From positions 62,001 to 126,000 of the forward strand of contig NZ_JAWMPX010000008.1 of assembly GCF_033101155.1 (NCBI RefSeq): DNA of 64,000 nucleotides, in the 5' to 3' direction. The notes below the pieces were generated by a model. The model was given only the letters and a program-made list of their open reading frames with translations. It was not told where the DNA came from and did no database searches. This DNA comes from Tropicimonas sp033101155 (lineage in GTDB: Bacteria; Pseudomonadota; Alphaproteobacteria; Rhodobacterales; Rhodobacteraceae). A program made the translations under genes and the position numbers. Below, one piece after another: positions 43,104-51,989 of this stretch. Positions within the stretch are counted from its first letter, which is position 1, and every line of letters begins with the position of its first letter.

Positions 43104-44437
43104 CGCGGATCTACGAGCCCTACGCCTATGGCGACGGTCCGGTCGCCGAGAGTTACTGGCCGGGCACCGTTTCCGCGCGCGCCTCATGGTCCCGCCTCGA
43201 CGGCGAGGCCCGCACCGATATCGCGATCATCGGTGGTGGCTATACCGGCCTCATGGCGGCGCTCCATCTCGCCGAAACCGGTGCGGATGTGGCGCTTCTG
43301 GAAACCAACAGCCCCGGCTGGGGCGCCTCCGGGCGCAATGGCGGTTTCTGCTGCCTCGGCGGCTCGGCGCTTGATGCCACCGACCTGCTCAAGCGCCACG
43401 GCGAGGCCGAGACCCGCCTCTACTACGATGCCGAGCGTGAAGCCGTCGCCCTTGTCCGGGACACGCTCACGCGGCTCGGCATCGATGCGGACACCCATTC
43501 GCGGGGCGAAACCATGCTGGCCCATCGCGCCGAGGCCATTCCGGCGTTGAAAGCCGCCGCCCGCCACATGCGCGCCTATCACGGCGCCACCTGCGAAATC
43601 CTCTCCCGCGGCGAGCTTGCCGCGCAGGGGATGGCCTCGCCCGAATTCCACGGTGCGGTCACGACCCCGATCGGTTTCGCCCTCAACCCGCTGAAATACG
43701 CGCTCGGCCTCGCTGCCGCCGCAGAGGCCGCCGGTGCCCACCTCTTCGCCCAGAGCCCGGCCCGATCCATCCGTCCGGACGGTTCAGGCTGGCGTATCCA
43801 AACCCCTACCGGCACGCTTACAGCGCGCAAGCTGATCCTCGCCACCAACGGCTACAGCGCCGAGGACCTGCCGCCCTGGCTCGCGGCGCGCTACATGCCG
43901 CTGCAATCCAACATCATCGTCACACGTCCCCTCAGCGAGGAGGAGCGCGCCGAGCAAGGCTGGACCACCCGCCAGATGTGCTTCGACAGCCGCAACCTGC
44001 TGCATTATTTCCGCCTGCTGCCGGACAATCGCATGCTCTTCGGCATGCGTGGCGCAATCCGTTCCACGCCGGACGCGATGGCCGAGATCCGAGGCCGGAC
44101 CCGCACTGATTTCGAGCGCTTCTTTCCCGCCTGGAAACGGGTCGAGACCACGCATTTCTGGTCCGGCTTCGTCGCCCTCTCCCGCGACCGGACCCCGTTT
44201 GTCGGCCCGATCCCCGGAATGGACGGCGTGTTCGCCGGGCTCTGCTTTCACGGAAATGGTGTCGCCATGGGGAGCCATGCCGGCGCGATCCTCGCCGAAC
44301 TTGCCCTCGGCCAGACGCCGAGCCGCCCCTGGCCCGAGTTGATGGCGCGCGCGCTAAAGCGCTTCCCCTTCGGCCGGTTCCGGCGCTTTTTGCTGCGCCC
44401 CGTCCTCGCTGCCCGTGCGCGCCGCGACGAAGGCTGA
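43100..44437 (+). CDS. puuB: FAD-dependent amine oxidoreductase (PuuB-like), coupled to PotFGHI
   Basis: 445 residues from a GTG that overlaps the permease stop. FAD motif IAIIGGGYTGLMAALHLAE (about 36-54), GWGASGRNGGFCCLG, and a C-terminal LCFHGNGVAMGSHAGAILAE. It belongs to the same family as the protein at 32636 but differs clearly in sequence. Coupling to a polyamine importer suggests it oxidises gamma-glutamylputrescine or a related imported amine as it enters the cell. PuuB assignment is by family and context; sarcosine- or proline-type oxidase cannot be excluded. Confidence 0.86.
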   Translation: MTRIYEPYAYGDGPVAESYWPGTVSARASWSRLDGEARTDIAIIGGGYTGLMAALHLAETGADVALLETNSPGWGASGRNGGFCCLGGSALDATDLLKRHGEAETRLYYDAEREAVALVRDTLTRLGIDADTHSRGETMLAHRAEAIPALKAAARHMRAYHGATCEILSRGELAAQGMASPEFHGAVTTPIGFALNPLKYALGLAAAAEAAGAHLFAQSPARSIRPDGSGWRIQTPTGTLTARKLILATNGYSAEDLPPWLAARYMPLQSNIIVTRPLSEEERAEQGWTTRQMCFDSRNLLHYFRLLPDNRMLFGMRGAIRSTPDAMAEIRGRTRTDFERFFPAWKRVETTHFWSGFVALSRDRTPFVGPIPGMDGVFAGLCFHGNGVAMGSHAGAILAELALGQTPSRPWPELMARALKRFPFGRFRRFLLRPVLAARARRDEG

Positions 44438-44695
44438 GGGGCGTCATCACCCCGGTGTCGAAGCCGGCTGACACGGCGTGAATGCGGGGCGCCTGCTGTG
44501 TCCGGGGAGGTGCGCCGGATCAACACACTTACCCCGGTCGCGCCCGACGGTTATAGGGACGCGGTGGCGCTCGAAGACCCTTATGCGGTCTCGGCAGCGT
44601 GGTAGACGGCCGGGGGCGGGGTCTATTCAGGCCGACGCGCCCGAGGCCCGGGCGCTCTGGCGCCGCGAGATACTGAAAGATCGAGAGGACATCGC

Positions 44696-45523
44696 ATGAT
44701 TCCCACCCAAGCCCAGGAACAGGCCCTGATCGACGCTGTGCGCGCCGCTGCGAAGGCCGAAATCCTGCCGCGTTTCCGCAATCTTGGCGCCGAGGGCGCC
44801 GATGCCAAGACCCATGCCGACGACCTCGTCACCGAGGCCGATCGCCGCTCGGAACTGGCGATCACCGCCGCCGTTGCCGATATCCTGCCCGGCGCGGCCG
44901 TGGTTGGCGAGGAGGCGGTTGCGGCGGATCCTTCGGTGCTTTCCCGCATTGGCGAGGCCGAGACCTGTGTCATCATCGATCCCGTGGACGGTACCTGGAA
45001 TTTCGCCAAGGGCCTGGCCACCTTTGGCGTCCTGCTTGCGGTCACTCATGAGGGCCAGACCGTTTTCAGCCTGCTCTATGACCCGATGGGCGATGACTGG
45101 ATCCTGGCGCGGCGCGGTGGTGGCACCTGGTTCTGCGATGCGAACGGGCGCCGCGAGAAGCTCGACATCTCGGCCACGCCGGAACCCAACACTGCGTTCG
45201 GCTGTCCCTGGCTCGTTCCGGAGGAGATCCGCCCGCGTTTTCTTCAGGATCTGATCCCGTTTGGGCGGGTCCGCGATCTCGGCTGTGCCTGCCATGATTA
45301 TCGCATGATGTGCCTCGGCCACGGTCGGTTTGCCTTTGCCATCAAGCTGATGCCCTGGGACCACGCTGCGGGTGTGCTTGCGGTTCAGGAGGCAGGTGGT
45401 CATGTCGGGCTGCTCGACGGACGAGATTACGCTCCGACGCTGACCAGCGGCTACATGGTCTCGGCGCGAGATGCGGCGACGCTTGCCCAGATGCGTGAGA
45501 GATTTGGCTGGATGGCCGGGTGA
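44696..45523 (+). CDS. Inositol monophosphatase family phosphatase
   Basis: 275 residues. The Mg-dependent phosphatase motifs are VVGEEAV (metal-binding Glu), IIDPVDGTWNFAKGL (DPxDGT) and LMPWDHAAGVLAVQEAGG (WDxAAG). Preceded by AGAGGA. Family members hydrolyse inositol-1-phosphate, histidinol phosphate, 3'-phosphoadenosine 5'-phosphate or fructose bisphosphate, and sequence alone does not decide. The 258-base gap from the oxidase gene suggests a separate transcript. Confidence 0.88.
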   Translation: MIPTQAQEQALIDAVRAAAKAEILPRFRNLGAEGADAKTHADDLVTEADRRSELAITAAVADILPGAAVVGEEAVAADPSVLSRIGEAETCVIIDPVDGTWNFAKGLATFGVLLAVTHEGQTVFSLLYDPMGDDWILARRGGGTWFCDANGRREKLDISATPEPNTAFGCPWLVPEEIRPRFLQDLIPFGRVRDLGCACHDYRMMCLGHGRFAFAIKLMPWDHAAGVLAVQEAGGHVGLLDGRDYAPTLTSGYMVSARDAATLAQMRERFGWMAG

Positions 45524-45654
45524 AGGCGTGGCGCGGCGAAACGGACGGCGGTTGCGGCGGTCTGCGGCCGGGATGCCTAGCCTGAGGCGCAACGTCCACA
45601 ACCGGTTCGTCGCACAGCGCGGTCACCTAACCCCGGGGCGCTCCCGCCCGTCGT

Positions 45655-45725
45655 CGACGCATCAAAGATGCGCTCCTCCCGTTGGGGGTGGCCGCGCGCC
45701 TGCGGCGCGCGGCGGGCAGGCCCGG
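45655..45725 (-). repeat. Structured intergenic repeat, copy 1
   Basis: Minus-strand reading: a GCGCGC-hairpin (CGCGCGCCGCAGGCGCGCGG), a C-rich/G-rich pair, a small GCATC-TTT-GATGC hairpin, then a GGGCGGGAGCGCC tail. A copy with the same order of elements is at 57829-57905 on the plus strand. It sits between convergent gene ends, where it may act as a bidirectional terminator. Confidence 0.65.
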
Positions 45726-45726
45726 C

Positions 45727-46491
45727 TCAGGCCTTGGGTTTGGGGCGCAGGACGTGCGGGATTTCGGGATCGTACAGCGCAGAATCCGGGAAGTCGTGAT
45801 CCTCGAAGACACGCCCGACAAAGACCAATGCCGTGCGGGTCAGCTTCTCGGCACGCACCTTGTCGCGGATATCCGACAGCGTGCCACGCACGTACATCTC
45901 GTCCGGCCAGCCGACACGATAGGCGACGATGACGGGGCAATCGGGGCCGTAAATCGGCGAGAGTTGCCGTTCGATCTCCAGCAGGTTGCGCACCGAGAGG
46001 TGGATGGCGAGCGTCGCGCCGGAGGCACCGAGAGTGGCGAGGTCTTCGCCCTCGGGCATGCCAGTCGACTTCATCGAGGTGCGGGTCAGGATGACCGATT
46101 GCGCCACTTCCGGCACGGTCAGTTCCTGCCCCATCCCAGCGGCGGCGGCGCAATAGGCCGGCACGCCGGGGGTGATGTCATAGGGGATGCCAAGCGCGCG
46201 CAGGCGGCGGACCTGTTCGGCGATGGCGCCGTAGAGCGAGGGGTCGCCGGAATGGACCCGGGCCACGTCCTCGCCGCGTTCATGCGCCGCCGCAATCTCG
46301 GCGATGATGTCGTCGAGGTCGAGCGGGGCGGTGTCGATGACGCGAGCGTCTTCCGGCGCACCGGCCACGACCTCCGCCGGAACCAGCGAGCCGGCATAGA
46401 GGCAGACCGGGCAGGCGCCGATCAGGCGCTGGGCCTTGAGGGTGAGAAGCTCCGGATCGCCCGGACCGGCGCCGATGAAATGAACGGTCAT
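45727..46491 (-). CDS. cobM: Precorrin-4 C11-methyltransferase
   Basis: 254 residues of the tetrapyrrole methylase fold. MTVHFIGAGPGDPELLTLKA is the N-terminal SAM-binding signature; VARVHSGDPSLYGAIAEQVR and ITPGVPAYCAAAAGMGQELT are the CobM/CbiF-specific blocks. It methylates C-11 of the ring-contracted intermediate in cobalamin synthesis. Last gene of the minus-strand cob operon, overlapping the preceding gene by ATGA. Confidence 0.93.
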   Translation of the reverse strand: MTVHFIGAGPGDPELLTLKAQRLIGACPVCLYAGSLVPAEVVAGAPEDARVIDTAPLDLDDIIAEIAAAHERGEDVARVHSGDPSLYGAIAEQVRRLRALGIPYDITPGVPAYCAAAAGMGQELTVPEVAQSVILTRTSMKSTGMPEGEDLATLGASGATLAIHLSVRNLLEIERQLSPIYGPDCPVIVAYRVGWPDEMYVRGTLSDIRDKVRAEKLTRTALVFVGRVFEDHDFPDSALYDPEIPHVLRPKPKA

Positions 46492-48302
46492 TGGGTTTCT
46501 CCGTCGATACGTTTCGCATAGCCGCGCGGGGTGTAGATCCATTCGCCTTCCGCACCGGCCGAGATATCGCCGCTGGTGATGCGGCGGGACGCGGAGGAGC
46601 CGATCAGCACGATGGTCATCATGTCGACCTCATCCACCTCCAGCGCGTCGAGACGGCGCAGGGTGAGCCGCTCCTCGGGGCGTCCCAGCGAGGTGGCCAG
46701 CAGGACCGGCGTGTCGGCCGGGCGGTGCTGGAGCAGGATCTCGCGGGCCTCGGCCAGCAGCGTGCGGCGGCGGCGCGAGACCGGGTTGTAGAAGGCGATG
46801 ACGAAATCGCCCTGGGCGGCGGCGTGGAGCCGCTGGACGATGGTGTCGCGCGGGGTCAGCAGGTCCGAAAGCGAGATGGCGCAGAAATCATGTCCGAGCA
46901 GCGCGCCGGCGCGGGCCGAGGCGGCCTGCAACGCGGAGATGCCCGGCGCGTGGATCAGGGCGACCCGCTTGGCGGCATCGGAGACACCGCCGGCCTCGGC
47001 CTCGCGGTCCAGCAATTCCATGACCAGCGCGCCCATGGCGAAGATGCCGCCATCGCCGGAGCAGATCAGGGCGACCTTGCGCCCCTCCCCGGCGGCTTCC
47101 AGCGCGTAGCGGCAACGGGCCTCCTCCTCGCCAAGCGCGAAGTCGCGGCGCATGCGGCCGCGTGCTTGCGGGCCGAGCAGGTCGATATAGAAGCCGTAAC
47201 CGACAAGCTCGTCGGCCTCCGAGATCAGGCGGGTGGCTTCGGGCGTGCGCCAGTCCGGCTGGCCGGGGCCGATGCCGATCACGGAGAGTTGGCCGCGTGG
47301 GGTGCCTTCCGCGCCAGTTCCGGCGATGCGGGCGACGGCGCAGGTCGCATCTGCTGATTTGACCTTCTCGACGAGTAGTTCGCCCTCCGGTCCGGCGGCG
47401 GCGAGGGCTGCACCTTCGGCAACGCCGTGACAGCCGACTTCAGCGAAGACGACGTCGGACGGGTTGGCAAGCCGCGCCGCTTCTTCTTCGAGCCGTGCGG
47501 CCGGGTGGAAGCGGGCAGGCACGCCGAGATGGCGGGCCAGCGCGTGGATGGCGGCTTCGTCCGACTTGAGGTCGATGGAATGGATGGCCGCGATCTCGCC
47601 GGCGGAGATCCCGGCTTCGGCGAGGGTTTTGCCGACAAGCCCGATGAGCTGATCCGGATCGCAGCCGCGCGCGCAGCCGACGCCAAGCGCCAGCGCGGTG
47701 CGGCGGTAGATCAGCGGTGCTGTACCAGGGACCGAGAGGACGAGCGGGGCTTCCGGGTCGGTGGGAAGACGGTCGACGGCGCCAGCCGCTTCGAGCGGGG
47801 CGAGCCACGCGGCGTCCGGGCCGGAAAGCTGGCCTTTCGTGCCGGAGAGGAGGGCGGCCATGACCGGCTTCGCCTCCTCCGCGTTCTCCAGCCGCCAGCC
47901 TTCGGGCGGCTCATCCAGCGCCACGCCGAGCGAGACATCGCCTGCCGTGGTGACGGCAGCCTTGGTCCCGAGCACCTCTGCGATGCGGCGGGCCAGCGCG
48001 TTGGCGCCGCGATGGCCGCCAAGCAACGGAACGACCGCCGAGCCGTCTTCGGCCAGCGCCAGAACCGGCGGCTCAGACCGCTTGTCGCCCAGATGCGGGG
48101 CGAGGATGCGGATGAGGATGCCGGCAGAGGCGATGCCGATCACCGGGTGGCCGGCGAGGAAGAGCGATGTCAGATGCGGCGCAACCTCGTTGAAATCCGT
48201 CCCGCGGATGTCGAGACGGGCGCCGAGCGCGGCGGCGACCTTCTCTCCGAGCGGCGCGGCGGAGGGCAGCAGGCAGAGGACGACCGGGGTCAGGTCAGAC
48301 AT
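46488..48302 (-). CDS. cobJ: CbiG/CobE - CobJ fusion (precorrin-3B C17-methyltransferase)
   Basis: 604 residues made of three parts. Residues 1-150 are the CbiG N-terminal domain (IGIASAGILIRILAPHLGDK, LLGGHRGANALA). About 195-325 is the CobE/CbiG C-terminal domain (LALGVGCARGCDPDQL, DLKSDEAAIHALA). About 335-604 is the CobJ/CbiH methyltransferase that performs ring contraction and C-17 methylation (LSVIGIGPGQPDWRTPEATR, ICSGDGGIFAMGAL). A full CbiG N-domain is the enzyme that opens the delta-lactone in the cobalt-first pathway, so its presence beside aerobic-type names is notable. Start at 48302 overlaps the end of cobI. Confidence 0.9.
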   Translation of the reverse strand: MSDLTPVVLCLLPSAAPLGEKVAAALGARLDIRGTDFNEVAPHLTSLFLAGHPVIGIASAGILIRILAPHLGDKRSEPPVLALAEDGSAVVPLLGGHRGANALARRIAEVLGTKAAVTTAGDVSLGVALDEPPEGWRLENAEEAKPVMAALLSGTKGQLSGPDAAWLAPLEAAGAVDRLPTDPEAPLVLSVPGTAPLIYRRTALALGVGCARGCDPDQLIGLVGKTLAEAGISAGEIAAIHSIDLKSDEAAIHALARHLGVPARFHPAARLEEEAARLANPSDVVFAEVGCHGVAEGAALAAAGPEGELLVEKVKSADATCAVARIAGTGAEGTPRGQLSVIGIGPGQPDWRTPEATRLISEADELVGYGFYIDLLGPQARGRMRRDFALGEEEARCRYALEAAGEGRKVALICSGDGGIFAMGALVMELLDREAEAGGVSDAAKRVALIHAPGISALQAASARAGALLGHDFCAISLSDLLTPRDTIVQRLHAAAQGDFVIAFYNPVSRRRRTLLAEAREILLQHRPADTPVLLATSLGRPEERLTLRRLDALEVDEVDMMTIVLIGSSASRRITSGDISAGAEGEWIYTPRGYAKRIDGETQ

Positions 48303-48993
48303 GGGCGTCCTTTCCCGGCACGACGATCATTGAGAAATAGGGTGCCGTGTCGGGGGCTTCCGAGAGCGGGCAAACATGTTGCTGCGGCAGGGAGGCGTGG
48401 GACACGAAGACAGCGCGCTCGGCCATGCCGAGACGTTCGAGCACGGCGCGGGTGCGGCCAAAGTGGCGGCCGAGTTTCATGATCGCGGCGGCGTTGGCGG
48501 CTTTCAGGTGCTGCTCCAGTTCCGGCTCGTCCAGTGTCGCCGGGACCACGGTCAGCACCTCTTCGCGGGCGATGAGCGGCTGGCGGGCGACCGCCGTCAC
48601 TGCGCCCAGCGAGGAGACGCCGGGAACGATCTCGGCCTGGAAGCGCTCGGAGAGGCGCGAGAAGAGATACATGAAGGAGCCGTAGAAGAACGGGTCGCCC
48701 TCGCAGAGCACGACGACATCCTCGCCCGCGTCCAGTGCGGCGGCGATGGTCTCGGCGGCTTCGTCATAGACATCCTGCGCGGGGAAACGCTCGGTGCGCA
48801 TCGGGATGACGATGGGGATCTCGCGCGCGCCGTCGGGGATGTAGCGCGCGACGATGGCGCGGGCGAAGCTCTCGCCACTGTCGGGGGCCGGGTAGGCGAT
48901 GACCCTGGCGGATGTGAGCAGGCGATGCGCCTTCAGCGTCAGCAGTTCCGGGTCGCCGGGGCCGACGCCCAGGCCGTAGAGGGTTCCGCTCAT
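48295..48993 (-). CDS. cobI: Precorrin-2 C20-methyltransferase
   Basis: 232 residues: MSGTLYGLGVGPGDPELLTL (methylase N-motif), VVVLCEGDPFFYGSFMYL and VPGVSSLGAVTAVARQPLIA are CobI/CbiL hallmarks. It adds the C-20 methyl group to precorrin-2 or its cobalt form. Start at the ATG at 48993 because it overlaps the previous stop by four bases; the frame is open five codons further. Eight-base overlap with the fusion gene downstream. Confidence 0.93.
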   Translation of the reverse strand: MSGTLYGLGVGPGDPELLTLKAHRLLTSARVIAYPAPDSGESFARAIVARYIPDGAREIPIVIPMRTERFPAQDVYDEAAETIAAALDAGEDVVVLCEGDPFFYGSFMYLFSRLSERFQAEIVPGVSSLGAVTAVARQPLIAREEVLTVVPATLDEPELEQHLKAANAAAIMKLGRHFGRTRAVLERLGMAERAVFVSHASLPQQHVCPLSEAPDTAPYFSMIVVPGKDAHV

Positions 48994-50186
48994 TTGGTGA
49001 GACTCCATTGCGTTACGGGCATCGCCGGTCTCCAGCCATGCAGGCGGCCGACAGGGGCGGCGCGGGAGATGGCGATGCGAATGAGGGAGCCGCCATGCTT
49101 CATGTGCAGGGCGGTGAGGAGGGATTCGGATTCGAGCGTGACGGCATTGGCGACCAGACGCCCATGCGCGGGCAGCGCGGCGAGCGCGGCCTCGGCCGTC
49201 TTCTCGGAGAGCCCGCCGCCAATGAAGATCGCATCCGGCTCGGGGAGGCCGTCCAGCGCGTCAGGCGCGCGACCGGGGCGCAAATCCAGGCGCGGCGCGC
49301 CGAGGCGGACGGAGTTGGCCGCCGCCATGCCGAGATGCTTGTGCGAGATATCGATGCCGATGGCGCGCATGTCCCGGGCGGCGCGCATCCATTCGACGGC
49401 AACGGAGCCGCAGCCCGTGCCGATATCCCAGAGCATCTGGCCCCGCCTTGGCGCCAGAGCCGAGAGGGTCAGGGCGCGGATCTCCCGCTTGGTCATCTTG
49501 CCGTCATTGACGAAGGCGTCATCGGGCAGGCCGGTGCGCGGGGCGATGCGCGCGCCGTCCGCGCCGAAACACTCGATCGCGAGGACGTGGAAGTCCGGCG
49601 CGCTGCCGCTCCACTCTGCGGCGATGCCCTCGGAACGGCTCTCCTGCGGCCCGCCCATCGCGCCGAGCACGGTCAGGCGGCTGGAACCAAGCCCCGCTTC
49701 GGTCAGCAGTTCGGCGATCCTGGCGGGCGTGCCGCCATCGGCGGTCAGAACCAGCAGGCGTTGGCCATGGGCGAAGAACGGGATGGCCTGTTCGGCGGGG
49801 CGTCCGTGGACGGTCAGCGTCTCGACATCGGCCAGCGACCATTTCATCCGCACGGCGGCGAGCTGAAAAGCGGAAAGCTGCGGGTGGAAGAGCACTGCGT
49901 CCGGGCCAAAGCGGCGCAGGAAGAGCGCGCCGGCGGAATACCAGAGCGGGTCCCCGGTTACCAGCACGGCGACCTTGCGGCCGCACAGCCGCTCCAGTTC
50001 TTCGGCCAGTTCGCGGAAGGGCGAGGGCCATTCGAGCCGCTCTGCCGCCAGATGCGGGACCAGCGACTGGTGCCGCGCGCCGCCGACGACGATCTCCGCC
50101 GCCTCCAGCCGGGCCCGGGCCGAGGGGGCGAGCCCCTCCCAGCCATCCTCGCCTATGCCGATCACGTCGAGCCAGGGCGCAGTCAT
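48990..50186 (-). CDS. cobL: Precorrin-6Y C5,15-methyltransferase (decarboxylating), CbiE-CbiT fusion
   Basis: 398 residues. N-terminal CbiE-like methylase (WLDVIGIGEDGWEGLAPSAR, VLVTGDPLWYSAGA) and C-terminal CbiT Rossmann methyltransferase (GQMLWDIGTGCGSVAVEWMR, AIFIGGGLSEK). Methylates C-5 and C-15 and removes the C-12 acetate carboxyl. The ATG at 50186 overlaps the cobH stop; the open frame beyond it lies antisense-like within cobH and is not real. Confidence 0.93.
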   Translation of the reverse strand: MTAPWLDVIGIGEDGWEGLAPSARARLEAAEIVVGGARHQSLVPHLAAERLEWPSPFRELAEELERLCGRKVAVLVTGDPLWYSAGALFLRRFGPDAVLFHPQLSAFQLAAVRMKWSLADVETLTVHGRPAEQAIPFFAHGQRLLVLTADGGTPARIAELLTEAGLGSSRLTVLGAMGGPQESRSEGIAAEWSGSAPDFHVLAIECFGADGARIAPRTGLPDDAFVNDGKMTKREIRALTLSALAPRRGQMLWDIGTGCGSVAVEWMRAARDMRAIGIDISHKHLGMAAANSVRLGAPRLDLRPGRAPDALDGLPEPDAIFIGGGLSEKTAEAALAALPAHGRLVANAVTLESESLLTALHMKHGGSLIRIAISRAAPVGRLHGWRPAMPVTQWSLTK

Positions 50187-50824
50187 GTTCCGTCTCCCGT
50201 CAGACCGAGGGTCAGCGCATTTACCGCCGCCGCCGCCATGGCGGAGCCGCCGCGCCGGCCCAGGACCGTGGCGAAGGGCACGCCGTGATCGATCTCGGCC
50301 AGCGCCTGCTTGCTCTCCGCCGCGCCGACGAAGCCGACGGGGAAGCCGAGGATCACGGCCGGTTTCGGCCAGCCCTCTTCGAGACGCTCCAGCAGGTGGA
50401 AAAGCGCCGTGGGCGCGTTGCCGATGGCAACGATGCTGCCTTCGATGCGTTCGCCCCAAAGCTCGACCGCCGCCGCCGAGCGGGTCGTGCCCAGCAGTTT
50501 TGCAAGGTCGGGCACGGTGGGGTCGTTCAGTGTCACAACCGGGGCCGTGCCGTCCGGCAAGGCGCGCGCGATGATGCCGCGCGCGACCATCTCGCTGTCG
50601 CAGAAGATCGGCGCGCCCCCCGCGAGGGCCGCGCGCCCGGCCTCGACCGCGCCCCGGGTGACGCGCAGGTCTTCGACCACATCGACCATGCCGCAGGCAT
50701 GGATCAGCCGGATGGCCATTTTCCGCGCCGTCAGAGGCAACGCGGAGAGATCGGCCTCGGCCTCGATGGTCGCGAAGCTCTGGGCGTAGATCGCCTTCGG
50801 ATCGCGCTCGTACTCCAGGGTCAT
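50183..50824 (-). CDS. cobH: Precorrin-8X methylmutase
   Basis: 213 residues. RLIHACGMVDVVEDL contains the conserved His used in the 1,5-methyl shift from C-11 to C-12, and NAPTALFHLLERLEEGWPKP and GFPVGFVGAAESK are typical CobH/CbiC blocks. Produces hydrogenobyrinic acid or its cobalt equivalent. Four-base overlaps on both sides. Confidence 0.94.
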   Translation of the reverse strand: MTLEYERDPKAIYAQSFATIEAEADLSALPLTARKMAIRLIHACGMVDVVEDLRVTRGAVEAGRAALAGGAPIFCDSEMVARGIIARALPDGTAPVVTLNDPTVPDLAKLLGTTRSAAAVELWGERIEGSIVAIGNAPTALFHLLERLEEGWPKPAVILGFPVGFVGAAESKQALAEIDHGVPFATVLGRRGGSAMAAAAVNALTLGLTGDGT

Positions 50825-51948
50825 TCGTCCTTCAGGTGCTTGCGCACGCTTTCCGGGCCCATCGGGTGATCGGCATGGGGATAGGCCGGGTGGCTGTGGC
50901 CGTGGTCATGCGAATGTCCGTGATCATGGTGGTGGTGATGTCCGTGGCCATGGTCATGATCATGGCTGTGCCCGTGATCGTGGTGATGACCGGCATCGAG
51001 CCGGCAGGCGCCGGTGCAGAACGTGTCGCAAAGCTGGCAATCCTCGACATTGGAGCCCGGAGCGCTCGCCCCTTGCCCCTCGACATGGTGGTGATGGCTC
51101 TCCTGCGGGGCGCCAACCTCGGCTTCAAAGCCGAGCACCTGCGTGCGGTATTTGCACAGCCCGCAATTCATGTCGTTCTTGCCCTCGAGGATCTCGGTGA
51201 TCCGTTCGGCGAAGGTCTCCAGCACCAACGGGTGGTCGTTGAGGTAGTCAGCCTTGATCCACTGGGCTTCGGGATGGGCCTCGGCGACCATGTCCGTGAA
51301 GCCGTAGATCCGGTCGATCAGGACACCGGTGAAGAGGAAATAGGGAAAGACGATATAGCGCTTGAAGCCGAGCTTGGCGGCCTGTTCCAGCGCCGGCTCG
51401 ACCAACGGGAAGGTGACGCCGGAATAGCCGACCTCGCACCAGCCGAAGCCCATGCCTTCCCAGAGCATCCGGGCAATCTTGGAGACATTGGCATTGGCAT
51501 CCGGATCGGACGCGCCCCGACCGATCACGACAAGGCAGGTCTCGTGCAGCGGCACCTCACCTTGCTCTTTGTTGGCCTTGGCGACGGCGGTTTCCACACG
51601 CTCGGCGGCGGCGGCGATCATCTTCGCATCGACGCCGAGATCGCGGCCGTAATCGACCTGGATCCCGTGCTCTGCGCCATAGGCGTTGAGCACCGAGGGG
51701 ATATCGTTCTTGGCATGCATGGCGGCGAAGAGCATGCCCGGCACGGCAAGGATACGGTCGCAACCGGCTTCCCGCAGGTTGTCCAGACCGACGCGGATCA
51801 CCGGGTTGGCGAATTCGAGATAGCCGTAATCGACCATCCAGTCCTGCGGCAGCAACGCGGGGAGTTTCTCGGCCAGCACCGCGAACTGATCCACGGCGGC
51901 CTGGGAGCGCGAGCCATGCCCGCACAGCATCACACCGATCTTGCTCAT
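50821..51948 (-). CDS. cbiX: CbiX-long type sirohydrochlorin cobaltochelatase with Fe-S motif and His-rich tail
   Basis: 375 residues. Two chelatase half-domains: MLCGHGSRSQAAVDQF (catalytic His, residue about 10) with AVPGMLFAAMHAKND, and the second with YIVFPYFLFTGVLIDRI. After them comes MNCGLCKYR, which fits the MxCxxC motif of CbiX-long proteins known to hold a [4Fe-4S] cluster, then CQLCDTFCTGAC, and about 40 residues dominated by His-Asp-Gly (e.g. GHHHDHGHSHDHDHGHG) that probably store cobalt. Inserts Co2+ into sirohydrochlorin. ATG 51948 is preceded by GGAGA. First large gene of the cob operon, and it marks an early-cobalt step. Confidence 0.9.
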   Translation of the reverse strand: MSKIGVMLCGHGSRSQAAVDQFAVLAEKLPALLPQDWMVDYGYLEFANPVIRVGLDNLREAGCDRILAVPGMLFAAMHAKNDIPSVLNAYGAEHGIQVDYGRDLGVDAKMIAAAAERVETAVAKANKEQGEVPLHETCLVVIGRGASDPDANANVSKIARMLWEGMGFGWCEVGYSGVTFPLVEPALEQAAKLGFKRYIVFPYFLFTGVLIDRIYGFTDMVAEAHPEAQWIKADYLNDHPLVLETFAERITEILEGKNDMNCGLCKYRTQVLGFEAEVGAPQESHHHHVEGQGASAPGSNVEDCQLCDTFCTGACRLDAGHHHDHGHSHDHDHGHGHHHHHDHGHSHDHGHSHPAYPHADHPMGPESVRKHLKDE

Positions 51949-51989
51949 GCGCGGGTCTCCCCGAGGCGGGTTTTGCGGAAAACGTACAT
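51945..51989 (-). CDS. Possible 14-residue leader peptide of the cob operon
   Basis: Minus-strand ATG at 51989 follows AAGGAG at good spacing and encodes MYVFRKTRLGETRA, ending in a TGA that overlaps the cbiX ATG (ATGA). The basic peptide may couple translation into cbiX or serve as attenuator. Upstream, CGCTTGC and GCAAGCG (minus strand) can form a stem ending next to the ribosome site. Chance occurrence is possible. Confidence 0.4.
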   Translation of the reverse strand: MYVFRKTRLGETRA

